In this document: piece after piece, positions 31,820 through 40,938 of the stretch
How the letters are laid out: every line of letters starts with the position of its first letter
Position numbering within the stretch: position 1 is the first letter of the stretch
Assembly: GCF_014042015.1 (NCBI RefSeq)
Contig: NZ_CP059493.1
Span: 2,852,001 to 2,916,000, forward strand
Source: Actinotalea sp. JY-7876
GTDB lineage: Bacteria; Actinomycetota; Actinomycetes; Actinomycetales; Cellulomonadaceae
DNA length: 64,000 bases
Direction: 5' to 3'
Position numbers and translations under genes: made by a program
The notes under the pieces: model-generated
Seen by the model: only the letters and a program-made list of their open reading frames with translations
Databases searched by the model: none
Told to the model about the DNA's origin: nothing

Positions 31820-31905
31820 GGCGCCGAGTGTAGGCGGTGAGTCGCCCGGGGCGGGCACGCGCATGGCGACCCGTTCACCGCCCTGCACCGCGCCCCTCGC
31901 GCCGG

Positions 31906-31937
31906 ATTCTGCGGGGCCCCTCGAGGAGCGGCAGAAT
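31906..31937 (+). promoter_or_regulatory. coaA promoter region with inverted repeat
   Basis: ATTCTGC (31906-31912) and GCAGAAT (31931-31937) form a perfect 7-bp inverted repeat with an 18-nt spacer. The right arm contains CAGAAT, a possible -10 ending 6 nt before the GTG of coaA. Confidence 0.35.
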
Positions 31938-31943
31938 GCGCGG

Positions 31944-32897
31944 GTGCCCGATGCCGCCGCCGCCCCGTCCACGCCGTACGTGGAGCTCGACCGGGCGGCC
32001 TGGAGCCGCCTCTCGGCCTCGACCCCCCTGCCGCTCACCGACGGGGACGTCACGCGGCTGCGCGGGCTCGGCGACCCCATCGACCTGGCCGAGGTCGACG
32101 CGGTCTACCGCCCGCTGTCCCGGCTGCTCGCGCTGTACGTCAACGCGACGACGGCCCTCCACGAGGCCTCCACGACCTTCCTGCGCGAGGCGCCCGGCCG
32201 CACGCCCTACGTCATCGGCGTCGCGGGCTCGGTCGCCGTCGGGAAGTCGACGACCGCGCGCGTCCTGCGCGAGCTCATGGCACGGTGGCCCGAGACTCCC
32301 CGCGTCGAGCTCGTGACGACCGACGGCTTCCTCTACCCGAACCACGAGCTCGAGCGCCGCGGTCTCATGGAGCGCAAGGGCTTCCCCGAGTCGTACGACC
32401 GCCGGGCGCTGCTCCGCTTCGTCGCCGCCGTCAAGGCCGGCCGGCCCGAGGTGCGCGCCCCCGTCTACTCCCACCTGTCCTACGACATCGTCCCGGGCGA
32501 GCACGTCGTCGTGCGCCGTCCCGACGTCCTCATCGTCGAGGGACTGAACGTCCTGCAGCCGGCGCGCGCGGTCGCCGCCGGCGGCACGAGCATCGCCGTG
32601 AGCGACTTCTTCGACTTCTCCATCTACGTCGACGCGCGCACGGCCGACGTGCGCCGCTGGTACGTGGACCGCTTCCTCAGCCTGCGCGCGACGGCCTTCG
32701 CGGACCCGGAGTCGTTCTTCCACCGCTTCGCGTCGCTCACCGACGAGCAGGCCGTGGCGCGCGCCGAGCAGATCTGGGACTCGATCAACGCCCCGAACCT
32801 CGAGCAGAACATCCTGCCGACCCGCGGTCGCGCGACGCTCGTGCTGCGCAAGGGCGCCGACCACGCCGTGGAGCGGGTGCGGCTGCGCAAGCTCTGA
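31944..32897 (+). CDS. coaA: Type I pantothenate kinase
   Basis: 317 residues from the GTG at 31944. First step of CoA synthesis: pantothenate to 4'-phosphopantothenate. Walker A is [37 protein letters not shown] and [13 protein letters not shown] are CoaA hallmarks, and [11 protein letters not shown] is the Walker B region. The C-terminal [16 protein letters not shown] matches the family. It is divergent from glmS. Position of the -10 suggests a leaderless mRNA. Confidence 0.96.
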   Translation: MPDAAAAPSTPYVELDRAAWSRLSASTPLPLTDGDVTRLRGLGDPIDLAEVDAVYRPLSRLLALYVNATTALHEASTTFLREAPGRTPYVIGVAGSVAVGKSTTARVLRELMARWPETPRVELVTTDGFLYPNHELERRGLMERKGFPESYDRRALLRFVAAVKAGRPEVRAPVYSHLSYDIVPGEHVVVRRPDVLIVEGLNVLQPARAVAAGGTSIAVSDFFDFSIYVDARTADVRRWYVDRFLSLRATAFADPESFFHRFASLTDEQAVARAEQIWDSINAPNLEQNILPTRGRATLVLRKGADHAVERVRLRKL

Positions 32898-32949
32898 GGC
32901 GGGCCGGCGCCGTCGTACCGGTGGGCTCAGGGCCCGCGCCGGCGACAGC

Positions 32950-33642
32950 TCAGGCCTCGGGCCTCACCGCGGCGGCCCTGACGGGCGCTCCGGAGCCGCC
33001 CGGTCGGTCGGCGAGGGACCGGGCGGCGCGCTCAGATCGCCCCAGGCGACGCCGGATGAACCAGGCGATCACGGGATCGAGCGCGAACCCGAGCGCGAGC
33101 CCGCCGGCCACGCCGACCGCCACGGCCAGGATCGTGTTGTCCCCCAGCCAGGCGCCGGCGCCGACGCCGAGCAGCACCGAGTACGCGGCCCAGCTCACGG
33201 CCGCGATGGCCGCGAGCACGGTGAAGCGGACGCGGGAGAAGCCCACCGCACCCGCCGTCATGTTCACCGCGACCCGACCCACGGGCACGTACCGGGCGGC
33301 GATGATGAAGGCGGCGCCGCGGTCCGCCAGCGCGCGGTCCGCCCAACGCAGGGCCCGCTGCTGGCGTTTGCCACGCATCATCCGCAGGTCGCCCACGGGC
33401 AGCCGGCGGCCCAGCGAGTACGCGATCTGGTCCCCCGTGAAGGCGCCCGCCGCGGCGACGGCCCCCAGGATCCAGAGGTTCGGGACGCCCTCGGCCATCG
33501 CGGTCGCGGCCAGCGCGATGATGACCGACTCGCTCGGCACCGGGGGGAAGAACCCGTCGATGGTGGCGAAGGCGTAGAGCGCCACGAAGACCCACGGCGT
33601 GCTCGACAGCGCGACGACCCAGTCGGCCAGTCCTTCCAGCAC
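32950..33642 (-). CDS. DedA-family membrane protein
   Basis: 230 residues from the GTG at 33642 (AGGAG 8 nt upstream). Five or so hydrophobic segments. FATIDGFFPPVPSESVIIALA and AGAFTGDQIAYSLGR are DedA/VTT signatures; RYVPVGRVAVNMTAGA is the conserved Arg-containing stretch. DedA proteins are proposed lipid flippases or proton-dependent transporters. The C-terminal 30 residues are basic and polar. The frame upstream of the GTG (to 33969) is not conserved-looking. Confidence 0.9.
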   Translation of the reverse strand: MLEGLADWVVALSSTPWVFVALYAFATIDGFFPPVPSESVIIALAATAMAEGVPNLWILGAVAAAGAFTGDQIAYSLGRRLPVGDLRMMRGKRQQRALRWADRALADRGAAFIIAARYVPVGRVAVNMTAGAVGFSRVRFTVLAAIAAVSWAAYSVLLGVGAGAWLGDNTILAVAVGVAGGLALGFALDPVIAWFIRRRLGRSERAARSLADRPGGSGAPVRAAAVRPEA

Positions 33643-33916
33643 GTCATCAGCTCCTGGGTCTCGGTGCGCCCACCCGGGCGGCTCGGGTGATCGGCTCGGT
33701 CCACGTCGTCGCGAAGCCGTCTGCTCCCTGGACCCACGGTAGAGGGCGGGAGCGACGGGCCGACATCGGGATAACCCCCTATTCCCGCTCAGGGTTCCCC
33801 GATCCGGCCACCGGTGTGCTCGACCAGCATCGCAAGGTCTCGCCGCTCTCGACGTCGTCCTCACGGATGAGCCCGCGGCGCCCCGTGCGACCCCTCCGCC
33901 CCCGGACGGGACGCGG

Positions 33917-34573
33917 TCAGGTGAGCGGGAACCCGAGCTCGGCGGCGGCGCGCTCGGGTGTGAGGTCACCGGCCCACCGCGCCGCCTGCGCGGGCGACAC
34001 GAGCGAGCGCATCTGGGCCACGTCGACGTACAGGCGCCCCGCCAGGTGGTCCGTCTCGTGCTGCACGATGCGGGCCGGCCACCCGTGCAGCACCTCGTCG
34101 AGCGGCAGCCCGCGCTCGTCGGCCCCCGTGAGCCGCACCGAGCGCCACCGCGGCGTCGCCGCCTGCCAGCCCTGGACGCTGAGGCAGCCCTCGTAGAACG
34201 TCACCTGCTCGGTGCCGACCGGCTCGTACGCGGGGTTCACCAGGACGCGGAACGGCACCGGGGTCCGCTCGCGCACGCGGGCGCTGTCCGGGTCCGCCGC
34301 CCACCCGTCCTCGACGACGGCGATCGCGACGCCGAGACCGACCTGCGGCGCCGCCAGCCCGACGCCGGGGGCCGCGTGCATCGTCGCCCGCATCGCCGTC
34401 AGGAGCGCCGCGAGGACGTCGTCCGGGAGCTGCCCGTCGTAGCGCGTCGCCGGGCGGCGCAGCACCGGGTCGCCCGCCTGGACGATCGGCAGGGGCAGGC
34501 CCCCCTCGAGCAGGCGCTCGACCTGCGCACGCAGGTCCGCGGCCCCCAGCGGGGCGTCGACCGCGGCCGTCAC
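33917..34573 (-). CDS. def: Peptide deformylase
   Basis: 218 residues from the GTG at 34573. Removes the formyl group from new proteins. Motif 1 [10 protein letters not shown], motif 2 EGCLSVQGW (metal Cys), motif 3 [14 protein letters not shown] (HExxH). An N-terminal extension of about 45 residues precedes the core, and a Gln/Trp in motif 2 suggests the type III-like actinobacterial group. Its start overlaps the glmM stop by 4 nt. It may be one of several deformylases. Confidence 0.93.
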   Translation of the reverse strand: MTAAVDAPLGAADLRAQVERLLEGGLPLPIVQAGDPVLRRPATRYDGQLPDDVLAALLTAMRATMHAAPGVGLAAPQVGLGVAIAVVEDGWAADPDSARVRERTPVPFRVLVNPAYEPVGTEQVTFYEGCLSVQGWQAATPRWRSVRLTGADERGLPLDEVLHGWPARIVQHETDHLAGRLYVDVAQMRSLVSPAQAARWAGDLTPERAAAELGFPLT

Positions 34574-35925
34574 AGCGCCAGCCGCTCCCGGACCACGTCG
34601 GCGAGCCGGTGCGCGACCCGGTCGGCCTGCTCCTGGTCGGCCGCCTCGACCATGACGCGGACCACCGGCTCCGTGCCCGAGGGGCGAAGGAGCACGCGGC
34701 CCGTCTCGCCCAGCTCCGCCTCGGCGGCGCTGACGGCCGCGAGCAGGCCGTCGTCCGACGCCGCCCGGCCGCGGTCCACGCCCGCCACGTTGAGCAGGAT
34801 CTGCGGCAGCCGCGGGACCGTCTGGGCGAGCTCGGCGAGCGAGCGACCGCTGGCGGCCACCCGGGCCGCCAGGTGGAGCGCCGTGAGCGTGCCATCGCCC
34901 GTCGTGGCGTGCTCGGCCATGATCAGGTGCCCGGACTGCTCGCCACCGAGGCTGAAGCCGCCCGTGCGCATCGCCTCGAGGACGTAGCGGTCGCCCACGG
35001 CGGTCTGGACGGTGCGGATCCCCGCCGCGGTCATCGCGAGCTGCAGGCCCAGGTTGCTCATGACCGTGATGACGAGGGTGTCGTCGACGAGCTCGTCGCG
35101 CTCGCGGAGCGCGACGGCCAGGATGCCCATGATCTGGTCGCCGTCGACCAGCTCGCCGCGGTGGTCGACGGCCAGGCAGCGGTCGGCGTCGCCGTCGAAG
35201 GCCACCCCGAGGTGCGCGCCTGCAGCGACCACGGCGGCCTGCAGCTGCTCGGGGTGCGTCGACCCGCACTTCTCGTTGATGTTGCGCCCGTCGGGCGAGG
35301 CGTTGATGACGACGACGTCGGCCCCGGCCGCGCGCAGGGCCGCGGGCCCGACCTCGCTCGCCGCGCCGTTGGCGCAGTCGACGGCGATCCGCATGCCCTC
35401 GAGCGCGGTGGCACCGCCGGGCAGCGTGGAGATCAGGTGGTCGATGTAGCGCTCGCCGGACGCGCCGTCCATGGCGATCCGCCCGACGGCGGCGCCGACC
35501 GGGCGTTCCCAGGCCTCGCCGATGCGCCGCTCGATCGCGTCCTCGACGTCGTCGGGCAGCTTCTGGCCGCCGCGCGCGAAGAACTTGATCCCGTTGTCAG
35601 GCATGGGGTTGTGCGAGGCGGACAGCATCACCCCGAGGTCCACGTGGAGCGCGCCCGTGAGGAAGGCGACGGCCGGCGTCGGCAGCACGCCGACGTTGAG
35701 GACGTCGACGCCCGCGCTGGCCAGGCCCGCGGCGACCGCGGCCGACAGGAACTCCCCCGACGCGCGCGGGTCACGCCCGATCACGGCCCGGGGCCGGTGC
35801 CCCTCGAACGCCCCCTGGGACGCGAGCACGTGCGCCGCGGCGACCGCGACGTCGAGCGCGAGCTCCGCCGTCACGTCGCGGTTCGCGAGCCCACGCACCC
35901 CGTCGGTACCGAACAACCGACCCAT
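34570..35925 (-). CDS. glmM: Phosphoglucosamine mutase
   Basis: 451 residues from the ATG at 35925 (GAGGAGG upstream). Converts glucosamine 6-phosphate to the 1-phosphate for UDP-GlcNAc. FGTDGVRG at the N-terminus, the phosphoserine loop [17 protein letters not shown], the metal loop FDGDADRC, the sugar loop GGEQSGHL and the phosphate loop [11 protein letters not shown] are all intact. It acts directly after GlmS, encoded 2.7 kb away. Confidence 0.97.
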   Translation of the reverse strand: MGRLFGTDGVRGLANRDVTAELALDVAVAAAHVLASQGAFEGHRPRAVIGRDPRASGEFLSAAVAAGLASAGVDVLNVGVLPTPAVAFLTGALHVDLGVMLSASHNPMPDNGIKFFARGGQKLPDDVEDAIERRIGEAWERPVGAAVGRIAMDGASGERYIDHLISTLPGGATALEGMRIAVDCANGAASEVGPAALRAAGADVVVINASPDGRNINEKCGSTHPEQLQAAVVAAGAHLGVAFDGDADRCLAVDHRGELVDGDQIMGILAVALRERDELVDDTLVITVMSNLGLQLAMTAAGIRTVQTAVGDRYVLEAMRTGGFSLGGEQSGHLIMAEHATTGDGTLTALHLAARVAASGRSLAELAQTVPRLPQILLNVAGVDRGRAASDDGLLAAVSAAEAELGETGRVLLRPSGTEPVVRVMVEAADQEQADRVAHRLADVVRERLAL

Positions 35926-36005
35926 CAGACCTCCTCGTCGCACCGACTGTTGCACACGCCACCGCCGTCCGGGCGCATGCGGCGCACGAGACGGCCCCGT
36001 CACGA

Positions 36006-36040
36006 CCGACGGCCCCGATGGAGACCATCGGGGCCGTCGG
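36006..36040 (-). terminator. Terminator after rpsI
   Basis: 16-bp perfect stem (36006-36021 / 36025-36040) with a 3-nt loop, 12 nt past the rpsI stop. Confidence 0.85.
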
Positions 36041-36052
36041 TGGAACGGTCTG

Positions 36053-36535
36053 TCAGCGCTTGGAGTACTGGGGCGCCTTGCGGGCCTTCTTGAGCCCGGC
36101 CTTCTTGCGCTCGACCACACGCGCGTCACGCGTGAGGAAGCCGGCCTTCTTGAGCGCCGCGCGGTTGTGCTCCGCGTCGATCTCGTTGAGGGCACGGGCC
36201 ACGCCGAGGCGCAGGGCGCCGGCCTGACCGCTCACGCCGCCACCGACGATGCGCGCGACCACGTCGAAGCGACCCTCGACGTCGACCAGCTTGAGCGGGC
36301 TGTTGACCAGCTGCTGGTGCACCTTGTTCGGGAAGTAGTCCTCGAGCGTCCGGCCGTTGATCTTCCACTGGCCGGTGCCGGGGACGAGGCGGACGCGGGC
36401 GACGGCCTCCTTGCGGCGGCCGAGGGCCTGGCCCGGAGCCGTCAGGCTCTGGCCACGGCCGGTGGGGGCGGCGGTCTCGGAGGTGTAGCTGCTGGGCGTC
36501 TCGTCCTCAGCGATGTCCACGGTGGTGTCGGCCAC
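36053..36535 (-). CDS. rpsI: 30S ribosomal protein S9
   Basis: 160 residues. The core starts near [15 protein letters not shown] (about residue 40) and ends with the conserved [12 protein letters not shown], whose C-terminal Arg reaches the P-site tRNA. The first 35-40 residues are an acidic/polar extension ([13 protein letters not shown]) found in actinobacterial S9 proteins. 40 nt downstream of rplM in the usual rplM-rpsI operon. Confidence 0.97.
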   Translation of the reverse strand: MADTTVDIAEDETPSSYTSETAAPTGRGQSLTAPGQALGRRKEAVARVRLVPGTGQWKINGRTLEDYFPNKVHQQLVNSPLKLVDVEGRFDVVARIVGGGVSGQAGALRLGVARALNEIDAEHNRAALKKAGFLTRDARVVERKKAGLKKARKAPQYSKR

Positions 36536-36575
36536 GAGTGATTGTCCTCAGTTCGGGGTGGGCGTCGGCAGCGGC

Positions 36576-37025
36576 TCAGGCCTGCTGCGTGACCTGGGTG
36601 ATCTCGAAGGGCTTCGGCTGCTGCGCCGAGTGCGGGTGCTCGGGGCCGGCGTAGACCTTGAGCTTGCTCATCTGGGCACGCGAGAGCGACGTCTTGGGGA
36701 GCATGCCGCGGACGGCCTTCTCGACGACGCGCTCGGGCTTCTTCTCCAGCAGCTCGCCGATCGGCGTGGCACGCAGACCGCCCGGGTAGCCGGAGTGGCG
36801 GTAGGCGAGCTTCTGCTCGCGCTTGTTGCCGGTCAGGGCGACCTTGGCCGCGTTGATGACGATGACGAAGTCACCGCCGTCGACGTGCGGGGCGAACGTG
36901 GCCTTGTGCTTCCCGCGGAGCAGGGTGGCGACGTGGGTGGCGAGCCGGCCGAGGACGACGTCGCTCGCGTCGATGACGTGCCAGGTCCGCTCGACGTCGC
37001 CGGGCTTCGGGGTGTACGTGCGCAC
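36576..37025 (-). CDS. rplM: 50S ribosomal protein L13
   Basis: 149 residues from the GTG at 37025 (GAAGG 9 nt upstream), the usual start [39 protein letters not shown] and [19 protein letters not shown] are L13 hallmarks. An in-frame ATG at 37064 would add 13 residues without family support. In E. coli L13 represses its own operon; the long leader here could hold such a site, though I cannot identify it. Confidence 0.97.
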   Translation of the reverse strand: MRTYTPKPGDVERTWHVIDASDVVLGRLATHVATLLRGKHKATFAPHVDGGDFVIVINAAKVALTGNKREQKLAYRHSGYPGGLRATPIGELLEKKPERVVEKAVRGMLPKTSLSRAQMSKLKVYAGPEHPHSAQQPKPFEITQVTQQA

Positions 37026-37338
37026 GGTCGTAGCCTTCGTTTCCTGTAGCTGAATGAGGTGCATCGCGCTCCGGCGTCAGGCCGGGGCTCCGATGGTGGT
37101 CGCCTGCGCCTCCGCGGCAGGCCCGGCGGTCAGGACCTCTGAGGGCTGACCGCGCGCGGGCGCTCCACAAGGGGACGCATAACGACGTCCCAGAGTACCC
37201 GGCGCCGGCCGCGTGGGCAAAACCGCGTCCGGCAGCCCCCCGGATCGCTCGGACGGGCGACCTCGTCGGGTGCCCGCGCGCGGCCGGTTCCACTAGCGTG
37301 ACGGCGCCGGCGCGTCACCGGCGGGAGGGGGGAGACGA
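37026..37338. other. Divergent intergenic region, rplM / ESX-like cluster (313 nt)
   Basis: No gene seen. It holds the rplM leader of about 160 nt with GC-rich repeats, the rplM promoter (37192-37220), then on the + strand TAGCGT at 37294-37299 as a possible -10 for the ESX-like operon and a strong GGGAGGGGGGAG ribosome binding site before 37339. Confidence 0.75.
37192..37220 (-). promoter_or_regulatory. rplM-rpsI promoter
   Basis: Minus strand: TTGCCC (37215-37220), 17 nt, TACTCT (37192-37197). Confidence 0.65.
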
Positions 37339-38247
37339 ATGTCCGAGCTCAGCGTGGAGGTCGGCGCGCTCGACCTCGTCCGCCAGCTGGCGGAGCGCCA
37401 GGCGGGGCACCTGCGGGCGATCCGCGACCACCTGGACGCCCACACGACGCTCTCCGGCGTGGGTGGTGCCGTGATGCTCTGCCTGCGCGGCCAGTACGAC
37501 GAGGGTCGCCGCGTCGCGCTCGAGGGTTTCGAGCAGGGCGTGCGCATCTGCGAGAACGTGGCCGAGCAGGCCGCCGCGACGCGACGCGACTACGTCGCCG
37601 CCGACCGCGCCGCCTGGACGCGCCTGCAGGCCCTCGCGCAGGAGCTGGGCGTCAGCGTCCCGCCCTTCAGCGACCCGGGGTCACCCGACCTCGGGCCTCC
37701 CGGCGGCCCGGCGGCGGAGCCGGGCGCGCAGGACGACTCGGTGGCCCCGTGGTCGCGCATGACACCCGAGGCGCTGCGCCCCGGTGTCGACGGGGCCCGC
37801 ACCGCCACCACGACCGGGGTCAAGCGCATCGACGCGCCGCCGTCCAACCCGTTCGGGCCGATCTCCCTGCGCTACCCGGCCGACCAGGGCATGAGCCACC
37901 TCACGGACCGGTACTGGGACCGGCGGGACGAGCAGACCCCGTTCGGGTCGACGAGCAGCGCTCGCGACCGCTACGAGCAGGCGCAGATGCGCCGCTTCGC
38001 GGAGGGCTACGACCGCGGCACGCAGGCCACGGGAGCCGGCTCGCTGACCCACCACTCCCCCTGGTCGCAGGACCGCATGACGACGCGCACGACGCAGGCC
38101 GGCCTCGACGTCTACGGCACGGTGACGTCCGCGCGCGGGGCGTGGAACGCGATCGAGCGGCTCGACCAGCAGGCCGACGGGCGCGACGTCGTGACGTCGG
38201 TCGCCACGGGCCGGGACAACACGGCGAACGCCGCGTGGGCGGAGTGA
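37339..38247 (+). CDS. ESX (type VII) secretion-target-like protein with long disordered C-terminus
   Basis: 302 residues. Residues 1-105 are helical and Ala/Gln/Arg-rich (LVRQLAERQAGHLRAIRDHL, EGFEQGVRICENVAEQAAAT), resembling EspC-like ESX targets. Residues 105-302 are low-complexity, polar and Pro/Gly-rich with no toxin motif I recognise. ATG with a strong ribosome binding site. One base separates it from the next gene. It lies where M. tuberculosis carries esxT-esxU. Assignment to type VII secretion rests on fold-like features and position, not on a firm match. Confidence 0.6.
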   Translation: MSELSVEVGALDLVRQLAERQAGHLRAIRDHLDAHTTLSGVGGAVMLCLRGQYDEGRRVALEGFEQGVRICENVAEQAAATRRDYVAADRAAWTRLQALAQELGVSVPPFSDPGSPDLGPPGGPAAEPGAQDDSVAPWSRMTPEALRPGVDGARTATTTGVKRIDAPPSNPFGPISLRYPADQGMSHLTDRYWDRRDEQTPFGSTSSARDRYEQAQMRRFAEGYDRGTQATGAGSLTHHSPWSQDRMTTRTTQAGLDVYGTVTSARGAWNAIERLDQQADGRDVVTSVATGRDNTANAAWAE

Positions 38248-38248
38248 G

Positions 38249-38995
38249 ATGACGATCACCGAGGTGCACGATCCGCGGACCGCGCTCGTCGCGCCGTCCG
38301 GGCCGGCGCAGGACTTCGCCGACTCGCTGCGGTGGAAGGCGGGCCCCCTCCTCGGCGGTCTGGACTGGCTGGTCGAGCAGCTCACGGGCACGTCGGCGAT
38401 CGCGGCCCTCGTCGAGCCGCTCTCCGGCGACTGGGTCGGGCTCGAGAAGGGCGCTCAGGCATGGGGCCACTCCGCCCAGGCGAGCCTCTCCGTGGCCGCG
38501 AACTACGCCGCGCTCACCACCTCGGTCGCGCCGCAGTGGGACGGCATCGCGGCCGACGCCTTCATCGAGCGCGTCGGCTCGATCGCCGAGGGGTACGCGC
38601 AGTACGCCGACGGCTGCACCGCCATGCGGGAGGTCACCGAGGCGCTGCTCGACCTGTGCAAGGCCACGGCCGAGGCGATCGCCGGGATCCTCGGGTTCAT
38701 CGGGGACTACCTCACGCGCCTGATGATCGAGGCCTCGATCCCCGTCGTCGGCTGGGTCGCCGGGGCCATCGACGGCGCCGTGTCGGGCGCCATGCTGCTC
38801 CGGAAGCTGGAGCGCGGCTACCGCCTCCTGCAGAAGGTCCTCGAGTTCGTCGAGCGCTTCCGCGAGGTGCTGCTCGCGCTGCAGAAGGTGGCCTACGCGA
38901 TCATGATCCTCGCGCGCGCCACCACGGCGGTCGTGGACACCCAGGCCGTGGCCGCCGGCGACCGCGCCACCTCGACCGCCTTCGGGGTCCGGTGA
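38249..38995 (+). CDS. WXG100-like protein
   Basis: 248 residues. A helical hairpin (about 60-140) with WDG at the turn (VAPQWDGIAADAFIERVG) is a WXG100-type motif. A more hydrophobic region follows (about 150-235), including IPVVGWVAGAIDGAVSGAML and repeated Leu/Val heptads that could be membrane-active or coiled-coil. It is longer than classic EsxA/EsxB (about 100). Sits between the EspC-like gene and a small coiled-coil gene, probably co-translated. The secretion machinery is not encoded nearby. Confidence 0.62.
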   Translation: MTITEVHDPRTALVAPSGPAQDFADSLRWKAGPLLGGLDWLVEQLTGTSAIAALVEPLSGDWVGLEKGAQAWGHSAQASLSVAANYAALTTSVAPQWDGIAADAFIERVGSIAEGYAQYADGCTAMREVTEALLDLCKATAEAIAGILGFIGDYLTRLMIEASIPVVGWVAGAIDGAVSGAMLLRKLERGYRLLQKVLEFVERFREVLLALQKVAYAIMILARATTAVVDTQAVAAGDRATSTAFGVR

Positions 38996-39519
38996 GCACC
39001 CGCACGCCGGGCGGCGTCCCGGGCAACCCCGACGTCACCGCGCTGCTGGCGGACCTGCGCGCCGCCACCGCCTCGGTGCGTGCGGTCGCGGCGCAGCAGG
39101 AGCAGGAGCGCCAGGCGTTCGCCGCGCAGACCGCGCGCCAGGAGGAGGAGCGGGCGAAGGCGGCGCGCGCCGGTGAGCTCGGCCCCGACTGGCGCACGCT
39201 GCAGCAGCGCATCGACCTGGGGCAGACGTCCCTGGCCGCCATCCTCGCGGGGGCCGACGAGCACCCCGCCGCGCAGCGCGTGCTCGACCACGCGATGGAC
39301 CGCATGGTGGAGATCCGCGAGGAGATCGTCACGGCGCTCGCGCAGGACGACGCCGTCGACCCCCGGCGGGAGCGCCCGGCCGGCGCCGACGAGGTCGTCT
39401 CCGCGGCGGCCGACGCGCAGGCCGCCGCGGACGAGATCGCCCGGACCCTCGCGCGCCTGCGTGAGCGCGCCGTCGAGGACGGCGGCGCGGACCCGTTCGG
39501 CCGGGGCCCGCTCGCCTAG
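38992..39519 (+). CDS. Unknown helical protein, third gene of the ESX-like cluster
   Basis: 175 residues from the GTG at 38992, which overlaps the WXG100-like stop (GTGA). It is charged and Ala/Gln/Glu-rich; AAQQEQERQAFAAQTARQEE suggests a coiled coil at about 30-60, and the C-terminal part is also helical (about 90-165). No signal peptide, membrane helix or catalytic motif. Could be a chaperone or small partner of the two upstream proteins (inference from coupling). Its TAG stop shares the CTAG palindrome with the convergent gene. Confidence 0.65.
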   Translation: MSTRTPGGVPGNPDVTALLADLRAATASVRAVAAQQEQERQAFAAQTARQEEERAKAARAGELGPDWRTLQQRIDLGQTSLAAILAGADEHPAAQRVLDHAMDRMVEIREEIVTALAQDDAVDPRRERPAGADEVVSAAADAQAAADEIARTLARLRERAVEDGGADPFGRGPLA

Positions 39520-40907
39520 GACCGCTCCTCGCGCGGGCCGAGGAACGTGCGGGGCCTGCGGCGCCGGCGCGGCCGCCCGGTCGCCACGCGCTGGTCCCAG
39601 TCGAGCTGGCGCACGCGGCGCCCGTCGTCGATCGTCGACAGCCCGCCGACGACCCGCTGCAGGCCGAGGGCCGCGAGCGCGAACAGCGTTCCCATGACGA
39701 GCACGTCGGCGGTCGAGCTGCGCGTCAGCGAGCGCGCGACCGGCTCCTGCACCACCACGCGCACCGTGTCGCCGACCGCCAGCGGGTGCGTGCCGGCCGG
39801 CAGGCGCACCTCGTCGCCGTCGGCCGTGCGGACGGTCGCCTCGTAGGTCGAGGCGACGTCGAGACCGAGGCGCCCGAGCAGCGCGTCCCGCCCGCGCAGG
39901 TCCGCCGTCACGTCGACGACGGTCGCTGTCACCGGCCCGGGCTCCCACGGCCACGCGACCCGCTCCGCGGGGAGCCGGCCGAACCCGGCGAACGTCCCGG
40001 TCCACAGCACGAGCACGCCCACCAGGACGCGCGCGGCACCGACGACCGGCCCCTCGTCCTGCGCGTGGGCCAGCACCCGCGGGACGGACGCCCAGCCGCG
40101 CCCGAGCGGCCGCTGCGGGACCCCGGCGTCGACGTGGCCGGTCACGAGCATCTGGCCGAGCGTGACGCCGGGGCCGAGCCGCACGCCCCCGTCGCGCGGC
40201 CACGGCGGCCCGAGCGACGAGCCCACCGGCGCGGCGGCCGCCGTGGCGAACCGGCCGGGCACGACCAGCCGCCCGAGCTGCACGCACGTCCACGCGACGG
40301 CCCAGCCGACGGCGGCCGGCACGCTCAGCGGCAGGACGACGAGCAGCAGCACGCGGTCGAGCGCCCCGGTGCGGCCGCGGCGCACACCGGCCGTGCTCAG
40401 GCGCAGCGCCCCCGTCCAGGCCGCGAGCACGGCGGGCAGCGCGAGGAACAACGGCAGCAACCGGGCGTCCCCGCTGCGCACGTCGCGCCGCACGGCCTCG
40501 ACGAGGCGCTCCCGGCCGGCCGGGTCCTGGTAGTCCTCCGCGGCGGCCAGCACGTGCGTCACGCGCCATCCGCGCAGCACGACCGGCCGCGCGGGCGCCG
40601 TCGTGGCGACCCAGCAGGTCGGGGGCGCGACGCCGGCGGCGCGGGCCACCGCCGCGACCGCGAGCACGTCGGCGCCGTCCGCGGGCGACGGGACCCCGCC
40701 CGCGAGCGCGAGGAGGGCCGAGCGGCTCGCCGACCACGACCACACGAGGAGCGCGACCGGGCCGAGGGCGACCAGGGCGCCGGCGACCTCGTTCGCCGGC
40801 TGCAGCACGGGCATCAGCAGCGGCATGGGTCCGGCGGCGGCGAGACCCACGAGCCAGCCGAGCACGAGGCCGACCACCACGACCCGGAGCCAGCGCAGGA
40901 CGACCAC
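39516..40907 (-). CDS. Unknown multi-pass membrane protein next to the ESX-like cluster
   Basis: 463 residues, not recognised. About six membrane helices: two at the N-terminus (VVVVGLVLGWLVGLAAAGP and the next at about 35-58), two near 155-205, one near 300, one near 415. Between the last two lies a beta-rich soluble domain (about 325-405, TATVVDVTADLRGRD) of possible OB or barrel type. The C-terminus is strongly basic (GRPRRRRRPR). It is transcribed toward the ESX-like genes and overlaps the last by 4 nt at the stop codons. It is not EccB, EccC, EccD or MycP by any motif I can see. Confidence 0.6.
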   Translation of the reverse strand: MVVLRWLRVVVVGLVLGWLVGLAAAGPMPLLMPVLQPANEVAGALVALGPVALLVWSWSASRSALLALAGGVPSPADGADVLAVAAVARAAGVAPPTCWVATTAPARPVVLRGWRVTHVLAAAEDYQDPAGRERLVEAVRRDVRSGDARLLPLFLALPAVLAAWTGALRLSTAGVRRGRTGALDRVLLLVVLPLSVPAAVGWAVAWTCVQLGRLVVPGRFATAAAAPVGSSLGPPWPRDGGVRLGPGVTLGQMLVTGHVDAGVPQRPLGRGWASVPRVLAHAQDEGPVVGAARVLVGVLVLWTGTFAGFGRLPAERVAWPWEPGPVTATVVDVTADLRGRDALLGRLGLDVASTYEATVRTADGDEVRLPAGTHPLAVGDTVRVVVQEPVARSLTRSSTADVLVMGTLFALAALGLQRVVGGLSTIDDGRRVRQLDWDQRVATGRPRRRRRPRTFLGPREERS

Positions 40908-40938
40908 GGGGCGACCGTAGCCGACGACGGGGTCGCGG

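Noticed and set aside
31820-31943. glmS ribozyme
   Set aside because: 124-nt divergent region shared with coaA and no ribozyme-like core; these ribozymes are characteristic of Firmicutes.
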